Shown here: positions 56,168 to 64,000 of the stretch, piece after piece | Layout of the letters: every line of letters begins with the position of its first letter | Numbering within the stretch: position 1 is the first letter of the stretch | Source of the DNA: DASZBX01 sp035943635 | GTDB lineage: Bacteria > Actinomycetota > Actinomycetes > Streptomycetales > Catenulisporaceae | Assembly: GCA_035943635.1 (NCBI GenBank) | Contig: DASZBX010000106.1 | Coordinates: 124,001-188,000, forward strand | Length of the DNA: 64,000 bases | Reading direction: 5' to 3' | The notes under the pieces: model-generated | Database searches by the model: none | What the model was told of the DNA's origin: nothing | What the model saw: the letters and a program-made list of their open reading frames with translations, nothing else | Position numbers and translations under genes: made by a program

Positions 56168-59100
56168 ATGACCTACAGACCCACCAGCGGATCCGGCCGA
56201 CCGGCCCGGTCCCTGACCCGCCGGACCGCGGCGCTGGCCGTGGCCGCCTGCGCGGCCCTGGCCGCCGGTTCCCTGTCCGCGGCGCCCGCCACCGCGGCGG
56301 CCGGCTCGGGCGCGCGCGTCTCGACCGCGCCGGCCGTCTCCTGCACCACCGCGGCCGCCACCGGCGCCTCCGCCTGCGCCGCCCGCACCCCCGCGGTCCA
56401 GCCGCCGGCCGGGGCCACCGACAAGGCCACCCTGTCCACGGCCGTGAGCAACCCGGCCGCCCTGGTCGACACCAGGACGTGGACGTCCGGCGGGGGCAAC
56501 ACCTTCCCCGGCGCGGTCGCGCCGTTCGGCATGGTCCAGTGGAGCCCGGACACCAGCCCCAACCGCAACGCGGGCGGCGGCTACAACTACGGCGACTCCT
56601 CCCTGATCGGCTACAGCCTGACCCACGTGAGCGGCCCCGGCTGCGGCGCCGCCGGGGACATCCCGATCCTGCCGCTGACCGGCGCGCTGCCGACCGGGGA
56701 CCCGGGCGGCTACCAGACCTCGTTCACCAACACCGGCGAGGTGGCCCAGGCCGGCTACTACTCGGCCGAGAGCAACCTGCCGCAGACGATCACCTCCGAG
56801 TTCACCGCCACCCCGCACAGCTCGATGGGCAGGTTCACCTTCCCCAAGACCACCCAGGCCGACTTCCTGGTCAAGCTGCTGGCCAGCCAGAACGGCGACT
56901 CCGCGTCCAGCGCCGCGATCGTGGGCAAGAACGAGCTGACCGGTTCGGTCACCTCCGGCGGGTTCTGCGGCGACTCGGCCACGTACACGCTGTACTACGA
57001 CATCGTCTTCGACCACGACTTCACCGCCTCCCAGGTGATCACCGAGGCCGGCCAGCCCGGCCCGAACTCGGTCTTCCTGACCTTCAACACCTCCTCGGCC
57101 CCGGTGGTCCAGGCCAAGGTCGGCATCTCCTACGTCAGCACCGCCGACGCCAAGCAGAACTGGCAGACCGAGAACAGCGCCTGGAACTTCGCCTCGGTCA
57201 AGGGCGCCAACCAGCTGGCCTGGAACAACCTGCTGACCAGGTTCGCGGTCTCCGGCGGCACGGCCGACAAGACCCAGCAGTTCTACAGCAACCTCTACAA
57301 GACGCTCGTCCAGCCGAACATCACCAGCGACGTCAACGGCCAGTACATGGGCGCGGACCTGAAGGTGCACACGGTCTCGGGCGCCCAACAGAACCAATAC
57401 GGGATATTCTCCGGCTGGGACACCTATCACGCCACCTCCCAGCTCCAGGCCCTCGTCGATCCATCCGCCGCCTCCGACCAGGCGCAGTCGCTGCTGAACT
57501 ACTACGCCCAGAACGGCATCCTGCAGCAGTGGGGGTATCTGAACCTTGACAACTGGGTCATGGTCGGCGACCCCTCGGACGCGATCATCTCCGACTACTA
57601 CGCCTTCGGCGCGACCAACTTCGACACCAAGACCGCCCTGGCGGACATGCTGAAACAGGCCACCACGGTCAACGACGTGCGGCCCGGCGAGGCGCTGGAA
57701 CAGCAGGACGGCTACCTGCCGTCCAACGGCACCTACGGGTGCTGCAACTCCCACGGCCAGGTCGCCTCACTGCTCGAATACGACAGCGCCGACTTCGCGC
57801 TGTCCCAGTTCGCCGCCGCCCAGGGCGACACCGCCGACGCGGCCATGCTCCAGCAGCGCGCGAACAACTGGGCCAACGTCTTCGACAGCTCCACCGGCCT
57901 GCTCACCCCGCGCGCACTGGACGGCTCGTTCGCCAACGGCGTCAACGGCGAGTCCAGCGACCAGTTCGTCGAGGGCGACGCCTACGAGTACCTGTGGGAC
58001 GTGCCCAACGACTACGCCGGCCTGTTCTCCCTGCTCGGCGGCAACGCCAAGGTCGCCCCGGAGCTGGAGAGCTACCTGTCCGAGCCCAACGGCACCGGGA
58101 TGCACGCGTTCCTGGCCAACGAGTTCGACCTCGGCGAGCAGAACGCCCCGGACTACGCCGGCGACCCCTCCGGCACCCAGCAGGCGGTCAACAACATCCG
58201 CAACAGCCTCTACGTCCCCGGCCCGGCCGGCCTGAGCAACAACGACGACCTCGGTGCGATGAGCGCCCAGTACGTCTGGGACATGCTCGGGATGTACCCG
58301 GAGAACCCGGGCTCAGGCAACCTGGTCTTCGCCAGCCCGGGCTTCCCGAAGGTGGTGATCACCCTGCCGAGCGGCAAGACGATCACCAGCACCGCGGCCG
58401 GGGCCTCGCCGACCAGGTTCTACGTCAAGTCGCTCAAGATCAACGGGACCGCCGACAGCAAGCTCTACGTCCCGTTCAGCACCCTGGCCCAGGGCGCGAC
58501 CCTGGACTGGACCCTGAGCACGACGCCGACCAGCTGGGGCAGCGCGCCCGCGGACGCCCCGCCGTCCTACGGCCCGGTGTTCGCCGACACCGGCTCGGTC
58601 AGCAACCCCAGCGTCGAGGTCGACCCGGGCGCCTCGGCCCCGGACACCCTGTCGGTCACCTCGACCAGCGCCTCGGCCCAGACGGTCACCTGGACCGCCA
58701 AGGTCCCGGACGGAGTCACCGTCACTCCGTCCAGTGGCACCCTCGCGGTGGCCGCCGACGGCACGGCCAGCGTCCCGCTGACCATCACCGGCGGCCCGGC
58801 CGACGGGTCCTTCCCGATCACGATCAGCCTCAGCAGCAGCGTCGGCAGCATCCTGCCGGTGCCGCTGACCGTGATCGTGGCCAAGCCCGGCGACCTGACC
58901 CCGTACTTCAACATCAACGCGATCAGCGACGACGCCAGCCCGACCACGGCCGACTACGACGGTGACGGGTTCAGCTACTCCGAGCAGGCGCTGACCGCGC
59001 AGGGCCTGGCGCCCGGCGCGACCCTCACCTCCGGCGGCCTGACCTACACCTGGCCGAACGTGGCCCCGGGCGCGCAGGACGCGGTCGTCGCCGCGGGCCA

Positions 59101-59464
59101 GACGGTCGAGGTGAACGAGCCGACCAGCGCGTCCACGATCGGCTTCCTGGGCAGCGCCACCGACGCCGGGTCCACCGGCGCCGAGGGCACGGTCACGGTC
59201 ACCTACACCGACGGCTCCACGTCCACCGCCGGCCTCGGCTTCAGCGACTGGACCCTGGGCGGGGGCGGCGGGTCGCCGGTGTTCACCAACGTCCCGGTGG
59301 CCACCACCTCCTACCGCAACGGGGCCGACGGCACCCAGACGATCCCGACGTTCGTCTTCGCCCAGACCATTCCGGTCGACAGCACGAAGACCGTGGCGAG
59401 CGTCACTCTTCCGAGCGTCCTGAACCAGGGGTCGATCGGCATCTTCGCGGTCAGCGGGAGCTGA
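56168..59464 (+). CDS. Secreted GH92 glycoside hydrolase (alpha-mannosidase family)
   Basis: A 1098-residue exported enzyme. The signal peptide spans about residues 1-45 (RTAALAVAACAALAAGSLSA, APATAAA). The GH92 catalytic region runs from about 88 to 780: NTFPGAVAPFGMVQWSPDTS, NYGDSSLIGYSLTHVSGPGC, FSGWDTYHATSQLQALVDPS, NNDDLGAMSAQYVWDMLGMY. An NPCBM-associated beta domain (about 830-910) and a further beta-rich domain (about 920-1098) follow and may bind carbohydrate. GH92 enzymes are mainly exo-alpha-mannosidases. Twin AAACGTTT sites precede the gene; the ATG at 56168 has a plausible signal-peptide context. Confidence 0.93.
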   Translation: MTYRPTSGSGRPARSLTRRTAALAVAACAALAAGSLSAAPATAAAGSGARVSTAPAVSCTTAAATGASACAARTPAVQPPAGATDKATLSTAVSNPAALVDTRTWTSGGGNTFPGAVAPFGMVQWSPDTSPNRNAGGGYNYGDSSLIGYSLTHVSGPGCGAAGDIPILPLTGALPTGDPGGYQTSFTNTGEVAQAGYYSAESNLPQTITSEFTATPHSSMGRFTFPKTTQADFLVKLLASQNGDSASSAAIVGKNELTGSVTSGGFCGDSATYTLYYDIVFDHDFTASQVITEAGQPGPNSVFLTFNTSSAPVVQAKVGISYVSTADAKQNWQTENSAWNFASVKGANQLAWNNLLTRFAVSGGTADKTQQFYSNLYKTLVQPNITSDVNGQYMGADLKVHTVSGAQQNQYGIFSGWDTYHATSQLQALVDPSAASDQAQSLLNYYAQNGILQQWGYLNLDNWVMVGDPSDAIISDYYAFGATNFDTKTALADMLKQATTVNDVRPGEALEQQDGYLPSNGTYGCCNSHGQVASLLEYDSADFALSQFAAAQGDTADAAMLQQRANNWANVFDSSTGLLTPRALDGSFANGVNGESSDQFVEGDAYEYLWDVPNDYAGLFSLLGGNAKVAPELESYLSEPNGTGMHAFLANEFDLGEQNAPDYAGDPSGTQQAVNNIRNSLYVPGPAGLSNNDDLGAMSAQYVWDMLGMYPENPGSGNLVFASPGFPKVVITLPSGKTITSTAAGASPTRFYVKSLKINGTADSKLYVPFSTLAQGATLDWTLSTTPTSWGSAPADAPPSYGPVFADTGSVSNPSVEVDPGASAPDTLSVTSTSASAQTVTWTAKVPDGVTVTPSSGTLAVAADGTASVPLTITGGPADGSFPITISLSSSVGSILPVPLTVIVAKPGDLTPYFNINAISDDASPTTADYDGDGFSYSEQALTAQGLAPGATLTSGGLTYTWPNVAPGAQDAVVAAGQTVEVNEPTSASTIGFLGSATDAGSTGAEGTVTVTYTDGSTSTAGLGFSDWTLGGGGGSPVFTNVPVATTSYRNGADGTQTIPTFVFAQTIPVDSTKTVASVTLPSVLNQGSIGIFAVSGS

Positions 59465-59512
59465 CCGGCGGGGACCAGGTTCCGGCCGGGTGATTCCCGC
59501 CGGTGAGACCTG

Positions 59513-59541
59513 CCGACGGTGGTTGCGCCGATCACCGTCGG
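59513..59541 (+). terminator. Hairpin after the GH92 gene
   Basis: CCGACGGTG and CACCGTCGG (59513-59521 with 59533-59541) form a perfect 9-bp stem 49 bases after the stop. No T-run. Confidence 0.55.
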
Positions 59542-59690
59542 CGGTGGCGCAGGGCCCGGGTGCGAACCCGGGTCCTGCGTCGTGTCCGGCCCGCGGGCCC
59601 CGCGGCGCGGCTGTGCGGCCGACTGTGACCTGCGCGCGCAGGTCCGGATGACCAAACAGGCGGTCTGCCCGCGCGGTACGCGATAAGTTT

Positions 59691-61055
59691 GTGACCACTA
59701 TGAACCGTGTCACGACCTCGCTCGCCGATCTCCAGCTCGCCCGCTACCCGGAACCGAAGGAGGCCCGCGAACCGTTACGGGCCTGGGACGCCGCCGACGA
59801 GTACCTGTTGCGGCACGTCACCGGCACCGTCCCGGCCGGGGGCGGCCCGGATCCGGCCCGGGCGGCGAACGCCGGGCCGGTGGACCTGTCCGGCACCGTG
59901 GTGGTCCTCGGCGACCGCTGGGGCGCCCTGGTCACCGCGCTGGCGGAGTACGGCCCGGTCCAGGTGACCGACTCGTACCTGACCCAGCTGGCCACCCGCG
60001 CGAACCTGGCCCGCAACGGCGTGCCCGGGGACGCGGTCCGGCTGGCGTCCACCACGGACGAGCCGCCGGAGCGGATCGACGTGCTGCTGGTGCGCATCCC
60101 CAAGAGCCTGGCCCTGCTGGAGGACCAGCTGACCCGGCTGGCCCGGCACATCCACCCGGGCACGGTCGTGGCCGGGGCCGGGATGGTCACCGAGATCCAC
60201 ACCTCGACCCTGAACCTGTTCGAACGGATCATCGGGCCGACCCGCACCTCGCTGGCGGTGCGCAAGGGCCGGCTGATCTTCAGCGTCCCGGACCCGGACC
60301 GGATCGCCCCGGCGACCCAGTGGCCGCGCACCTTCTCGCTGCCCGCGGACGTGGGCCTGGCGGCCGGGCGCACGGTGGTCAACCACGGCGGCGTGTTCGC
60401 CGGGGAGCGGCTGGACGTCGGCGCCCGGTTCTTCCTGCGCCACCTGCCCTGGGAGCCGGGCACCGCGCTCGCCCCGGGCCGGCGGCCGACCCGGATCGCG
60501 GACCTGGGCTGCGGCAACGGCGTGCTCGGCCTGGCCGCGTCGCTGGCCCACCCGGACGCCGAGGTCGTGTTCGTGGACGAGTCCTACCAGGCCCTGGCCT
60601 CGGCCCGCTCGACGATGCTGGTCAACGGGCTGCTGGCGGGCGATCCCGGGGCCGGCTCCGGCGGCGCGGGGGGCGCGGCCGAGGGCGGCCCCGGCCCCGG
60701 GGCGCCGGGCGCCGGCGCGATCAGCAGCACGCTCGGGCCCGACTTCGGCCGCGGCGGGATCGGCCGCGCGCGGTTCCTGCTCCAGGACGGCCTGTCCGGC
60801 GTCCCGGCGGATTCGTTCGACCTGGTCCTGAACAACCCGCCGTTCCACACCCACCAGACGACCACCGACATGACCGCCTGGCGGATGTTCAACGACTCCA
60901 AGGCCGCGCTGCGCCCCGGCGGCGAACTGTGGGCGGTGGGCAACCGGCACCTGGGCTACCACGTCAAGCTGCGCCGGGTGTTCGGCAACAGCGAACTGGT
61001 GGCCAGCGACGCGAAGTTCGTCGTGCTGCGCGCGGTCAAGGAGCCGCGCGGCTGA
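59691..61055 (+). CDS. RlmG/RsmC-like rRNA guanine-N2 methyltransferase
   Basis: A 454-residue two-domain methyltransferase. The N-terminal half is a catalytically degenerate Rossmann domain and the C-terminal half is active, with motif I IADLGCGNGVLGLAASLAHP and the NPPF motif in DLVLNNPPFHTHQTTTDMTA, typical of N2-guanine methyltransferases. LWAVGNRHLGYHVKLRR is the RlmG tail. A Gly/Ala/Pro-rich insert (about residues 318-345) is unusual. It presumably modifies a guanosine in 23S or 16S rRNA. The start at GTG 59691 is likely; an ATG lies three codons later. Confidence 0.85.
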   Translation: MTTMNRVTTSLADLQLARYPEPKEAREPLRAWDAADEYLLRHVTGTVPAGGGPDPARAANAGPVDLSGTVVVLGDRWGALVTALAEYGPVQVTDSYLTQLATRANLARNGVPGDAVRLASTTDEPPERIDVLLVRIPKSLALLEDQLTRLARHIHPGTVVAGAGMVTEIHTSTLNLFERIIGPTRTSLAVRKGRLIFSVPDPDRIAPATQWPRTFSLPADVGLAAGRTVVNHGGVFAGERLDVGARFFLRHLPWEPGTALAPGRRPTRIADLGCGNGVLGLAASLAHPDAEVVFVDESYQALASARSTMLVNGLLAGDPGAGSGGAGGAAEGGPGPGAPGAGAISSTLGPDFGRGGIGRARFLLQDGLSGVPADSFDLVLNNPPFHTHQTTTDMTAWRMFNDSKAALRPGGELWAVGNRHLGYHVKLRRVFGNSELVASDAKFVVLRAVKEPRG

Positions 61056-61127
61056 CGCGTGCCCGCGCGCGTGTCCTCGGTCGGGCCCGCGCGGGCCGGC
61101 CGGTGTCGCGGTCGGCCATGCCCGGGC

Positions 61128-61952
61128 TCAGCCGAAGATCTTGTCGGCCGAGATGCCGAACATCTCGTGCGCGAGCCCGTAGCCGAAGTCCTGGACCAGC
61201 CGCCGGCGCCACGGCCGGGTCGCCACCGCGTGGGTCAGCCGGCGTGCGGCCCGGGGCCGGGCCCGGATCGTCCGGGCCAGCTGCCAGGCCCGGGGCAGCA
61301 GTTCGGCCTGCGGCAGGACCTCGTTGACCATTCCGAGCTCCAGGGCCGTGCGCGCGTCGATCTCGGCGCCGGTGTACAGGTAGTAGGCGGCCCGCTTGGT
61401 GCCCAGCAGCTCCTGGAAGGCGATGTTCAGGCCGTCGCCGGGCGCGGTGCCGAACGGCAGGTGCGAGTCGACGAACGTGGCCCGCTCCGAGGCCAGCGTG
61501 ATGTCGCACATCAGGGCGAACTCGGTGTGGCCGGGGCTGGGCCCGTTCACCGCGGCGATGGTCGGGATGTCGAGTCCGAAGACCAGGTTCTCGACCAGTT
61601 TCGCCGCGTCATAGTAGGTCTCGTAGGCGAAGTGCTCCGGCCGCGGCTCGCGCATCACCTCGGCCATCTTCTCCGGCTCGCCCGGGTTGAGCCAGTGCTC
61701 GCCGGTGCCGGTGAGGATGAGCACCTCGTTCTCCGGATCGTTGCCCACCTCCAGCCAGGCCTGGCCCCAGGCGTTGTGCACGCCCATAGTGAAGTTCGCC
61801 GGGCCGCCGTCGGTGTGCATGCGCAGCTCGATCACGCCGTTCTCGCGGGTCATCACGAAGTAGTCGGCGTACTTCTCCGCGTACTGCTCGAAACCGGGGC
61901 GGGTGACGTAGCGGCCGTTGCGGGCCTGCCAGTCGTCAGAGTAGGTCGGCAT
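61128..61952 (-). CDS. Crotonase-fold enoyl-CoA hydratase/isomerase-like protein
   Basis: A 274-residue crotonase superfamily member. Blocks are EVLILTGTGEHWLNPGE, AAVNGPSPGHTEFALMCDIT (oxyanion hole), FVDSHLPFGTAPGDGLNIAF and GTKRAAYYLYTGAEIDARTA. The residues before the oxyanion hole and the HTEF sequence recall 6-oxocamphor hydrolase-like, CoA-independent members. It is divergent from a TetR gene with two palindromic operators between them, so it is probably the target of that repressor, acting on an unknown cyclic ketone or acyl-CoA. Confidence 0.85.
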   Translation of the reverse strand: MPTYSDDWQARNGRYVTRPGFEQYAEKYADYFVMTRENGVIELRMHTDGGPANFTMGVHNAWGQAWLEVGNDPENEVLILTGTGEHWLNPGEPEKMAEVMREPRPEHFAYETYYDAAKLVENLVFGLDIPTIAAVNGPSPGHTEFALMCDITLASERATFVDSHLPFGTAPGDGLNIAFQELLGTKRAAYYLYTGAEIDARTALELGMVNEVLPQAELLPRAWQLARTIRARPRAARRLTHAVATRPWRRRLVQDFGYGLAHEMFGISADKIFG

Positions 61953-61998
61953 CTGCTCAACTCCTGAGGGACGGACGGATCGACTATGCTCATGGTGC

Positions 61999-62034
61999 GG
62001 AGCACTGCTCCGATTCTAAGCGGAGCGGTGCTCC
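61999..62034. promoter_or_regulatory. Two palindromic TetR operators
   Basis: GGAGCACTGCTCC (61999-62011) and GGAGCGGTGCTCC (62022-62034), two 13-bp palindromes 23 bases apart centre to centre, lie between the crotonase and TetR genes. Spacing of about two helical turns suits two repressor dimers. Confidence 0.75.
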
Positions 62035-62060
62035 GAAAGCTAGCCCGGAGGCGGAATCGC

Positions 62061-62678
62061 ATGGCGCAGTCGAACCAGGACCCGATCACGGCTGCCCCCA
62101 CCGCCGATGAGGTGACCATGCGCGCGGACGGCCGGCGCAACTACGACCGCCTGCTGGAGACCGCCCGCGCGGCCTTCGCCCAGCAGGGCACCGACGTGTC
62201 CCTGCGCGAGGTCGCCCGCAGCGCCGGAGTCGGCATCGGCACGCTCTACCGGCACTTCCCGACCCGCGAGGCCCTGATCGAGGCCTGCATGCGCCACGGA
62301 CTGGACCTGCTGTGCGCGCGAGCCGGCGCACTGCTCGACGCGCCGTCGCCCGACGACGCCCTGATGCAGTGGCTCCACGCCCTGGCCGTCAGCTCGGCGA
62401 CCTACCAGGGCCTGCCCGGCTCCCTGCTCGCCGCCCTCCAGGACGAGACCTCCGAACTGCACCGCTCCTGCCGCGCCATGGCCGCCGCCGCAGGCGCGCT
62501 GCTCGACCGCGCCCAGCAGCACGGCACGGTCCGCAGCGACCTGGCCACCGGCGACCTGCTCGCCCTGGCCGCCGCAGTCGCCTGGGCCGCCCAGCAGACC
62601 CCCGACCCCGAGCGGCTCAGGGCCGTGCTGCTGGACGCGTTCCGCAACGGCATCGCCGACCGGCAGCCCGCGCAGTGA
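62061..62678 (+). CDS. TetR family repressor
   Basis: A 205-residue regulator with N-terminal HTH NYDRLLETARAAFAQQGTDV, then SLREVARSAGVGIGTLYRHF and TREALIEACM. The C-terminal ligand domain begins about residue 85 and is of the SbtR-like type. The ATG at 62061 is the first that leaves the operators free. It most likely represses itself and the divergent crotonase gene until an unknown ligand releases it. Confidence 0.92.
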   Translation: MAQSNQDPITAAPTADEVTMRADGRRNYDRLLETARAAFAQQGTDVSLREVARSAGVGIGTLYRHFPTREALIEACMRHGLDLLCARAGALLDAPSPDDALMQWLHALAVSSATYQGLPGSLLAALQDETSELHRSCRAMAAAAGALLDRAQQHGTVRSDLATGDLLALAAAVAWAAQQTPDPERLRAVLLDAFRNGIADRQPAQ

Positions 62679-62703
62679 CCACAGCCGGCCCGCCTCCCGG
62701 CGG

Positions 62704-63468
62704 CTACGCCTGCCCGGCCCGCCGCAACTCCTCCATCCGCTGGAGGATCAGCACATTGAGCCGCTCCCACGACGGCGAGTAGTTGACCATGTGGGCTTCG
62801 AGCACTGTGCTGAGATTCGGGGACTGATCCACCAGGTCGGACAGCAGCGGCAGGTCGTCGTCCGGGCGTTCCCGGACGAAGTAGGCGATGATCTCCTCGA
62901 CCAGGTCCGCCAGCCGCGGGTCGTCCGGATCCCAGTCCAGCGCCCGGTCGAACGCGAGGTAGAGCTTCTGGAACTCCTCGTCCGCCAGGCCCGCGCGCTT
63001 CTGCGCCAACCACTCCAGCGCCTGGTCGGGGTAGCTGATCAGCAGCATGATCCAGCCGTCGCGCTCCAGCTCCACGGTCCGGTCGCTCAGACCCACCGCG
63101 CGCATGTCCTCGAGATAGTCGGCCACCCCGGCCGGCAGGAACAACCGCTCGCCCGCGACCAGTTCGGCGATCTTGCGGCGGTGCTGCTTGAGCTCCTTCA
63201 TCTTCTGCGCCAACGCCCGGTCGAGCTCGGCCACCGCCACGCCGAACTCCTCCGGCCCGGCGGCCAGCAGCTGCTCGATCCGGGCCAGCGGGACGCCCGC
63301 GTCGGCCAGGGTCTTGATCCGGACCAGGTCGACCACGGCCTTCGCGCCGTACCGCCGGTATCCCGAGGCGTCCCGCTCCGGCTCGGCCAGCAGCCCGCGC
63401 TGGTGGTAGTGCCGCACGGCCCGGACCGTCACCCCGACGTAGTCGGCCAGCTGGCTGATGGTGAGCAT
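62704..63468 (-). CDS. MerR family transcriptional regulator
   Basis: A 254-residue regulator with N-terminal HTH ISQLADYVGVTVRAVRHYHQ, then RGLLAEPERDASGYRRYGAK, a coiled dimerisation helix and a long C-terminal helical domain of about 150 residues (LSDRTVELERDGWIMLLISY). It starts 5 bases after the stop of the upstream ABC-2 permease gene, so both are on one transcript. A role in drug-responsive control of the efflux pump is likely. GTG 63474 is an alternative start. Confidence 0.9.
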   Translation of the reverse strand: MLTISQLADYVGVTVRAVRHYHQRGLLAEPERDASGYRRYGAKAVVDLVRIKTLADAGVPLARIEQLLAAGPEEFGVAVAELDRALAQKMKELKQHRRKIAELVAGERLFLPAGVADYLEDMRAVGLSDRTVELERDGWIMLLISYPDQALEWLAQKRAGLADEEFQKLYLAFDRALDWDPDDPRLADLVEEIIAYFVRERPDDDLPLLSDLVDQSPNLSTVLEAHMVNYSPSWERLNVLILQRMEELRRAGQA

Positions 63469-63473
63469 GGTCA

Positions 63474-64000
63474 CTAGTGTGCCCGGTCCCGCCGGAATGC
63501 GGCGCGGGCCCACAGGTAGCCGACGAGGGCGACCGCCACGCACCAGGCCAGCGCGACGATCCAGTCGTGCCCGATCGGGGTGCCCAGCAGCAGGCCGCGC
63601 AGGGTCTCGTTGACCGGGGTGAACGGCTGGTACTCGGCGAACTGGCGCACGCCCGCGGGCATCGAGGCGGCCGGGACGAACGTGCTGCCCAGGAACGGCA
63701 GGAACTGGATCAGCATGGGCGTGTTGCTGGCCGCCTCGGGCGACTTGGCGGTCAGCCCGATGCCGACCGCGAGCCAGGTCAGCGCGAAGATCAGCAGCAC
63801 CAGCAGCCCGGCCGCGGCCAGCCACCGGACCGGCCCGGCGGTCGGCCGGAACCCCATCAGCATCGCGACCCCGATCACCAGGGCCGTACTGGTCACGGTC
63901 TGGATCATGCTGCCGATGACGTGCCCGGTGAGCAGCGCGGACCGGGCGATCGCCATCGTGCGGAAACGGTCGACGATGCCCTCGGTCATGTCCACGCACA
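63474..64000 (-). CDS. ABC-2 type (DrrB-like) permease, C-terminal part
   Basis: The gene runs off the window edge; 175 C-terminal residues are visible. Four or five hydrophobic helices are evident: GHVIGSMIQTVTSTALVIGV, WLAAAGLLVLLIFALTWLAV, LIQFLPFLGSTFVPAASMPA and IVALAWCVAVALVGYLWARA. FTPVNETLRGLLLG is the DrrB-type conserved segment near the end. With an ATPase presumably encoded upstream it forms a drug or lipid exporter. The stop TAG is 5 bases before the MerR start. Confidence 0.88.
   Translation of the reverse strand, partial: CVDMTEGIVDRFRTMAIARSALLTGHVIGSMIQTVTSTALVIGVAMLMGFRPTAGPVRWLAAAGLLVLLIFALTWLAVGIGLTAKSPEAASNTPMLIQFLPFLGSTFVPAASMPAGVRQFAEYQPFTPVNETLRGLLLGTPIGHDWIVALAWCVAVALVGYLWARAAFRRDRAH

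Noticed and set aside
1..64000. tRNA, rRNA, CRISPR arrays, prophage or integrase genes
   Set aside because: No cloverleaf with a GTTCGAATC-like loop, no regular spacer array, and no phage or integrase protein was recognised.

Overview
This is 64 kb of very GC-rich DNA with strong third-position GC bias, GTG starts, tight ATGA/GTGA overlaps and hairpin terminators that mostly lack U-tracts. Gene content (glyoxylate shunt, F420-type oxidoreductase, RsbR/T/U-type stress module, SfnB- and SsuD-like sulfur genes, family 2A encapsulin, many actinobacterial regulators) points to a filamentous actinomycete chromosome. The genus cannot be fixed from the sequence alone. No tRNA, rRNA, CRISPR array or intact transposase was seen.

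Layout. 1-2.2 kb: 3' end of isocitrate lyase and malate synthase (glyoxylate shunt). 2.2-5.6 kb: citramalate synthase behind an attenuator-like terminator, then a cobalamin riboswitch controlling the CbtBA cobalt transporter. 6.1-10.6 kb: NADP/F420-type reductase, acyl-CoA oxidase, an SRPBCC-hemerythrin fusion and a small HExxH protein. 11-15.5 kb: transaldolase, a stress module (shortened RsbR-like protein, RsbT-like kinase, SpoIIE phosphatase) and a membrane protein. 15.7-20.0 kb: two inverted 194-bp miniature elements (MITEs) with CTAG target duplications flank a stretch of decayed genes, a CsbD protein and a histidine kinase; the partner response regulator starts 18 bases beyond the second MITE. 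20.5-24.3 kb: esterase, several gene remnants, small proteins and PhoU.

25.4-35.0 kb is a probable organosulfur uptake and oxidation operon: divergent LysR gene, palindrome, candidate leader peptide, ketopantoate-reductase-like enzyme, SsuD-like flavin monooxygenase, SfnB-like flavoprotein and a dipeptide-type ABC transporter with its two ATPases fused.

35.4-46.4 kb is the most novel part: ten co-directional, mostly overlapping genes that look like an undescribed biosynthetic cluster. It encodes a TauD-type dioxygenase, glycerate kinase, Ldh2-type dehydrogenase, two PLP aminotransferases (one fused to a GNAT/FemAB-like ligase domain), methyltransferase, Asp/Asn-hydroxylase-like oxygenase, a second GNAT/FemAB-like protein, an MFS exporter and an SDR. 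There is no NRPS, PKS or PEP mutase. The set fits a small modified amino-acid or dipeptide-like product made by transfer-type ligases, possibly using aminoacyl-tRNA.

46.6-64 kb: HxlR/VOC pair with a palindromic operator; a LysR gene divergent from a family 2A encapsulin operon (shell plus cysteine desulfurase cargo), which is a sulfur-handling nanocompartment; an ammonia-lyase homologue lacking the Ala-Ser-Gly cofactor triad; an FKBP lipoprotein; a frameshifted LRV repeat gene; a secreted GH92 glycosidase with twin AAACGTTT sites; an RlmG-like rRNA methyltransferase; a crotonase and TetR divergent pair with two operators; and a MerR gene coupled to an ABC-2 permease cut by the window end.
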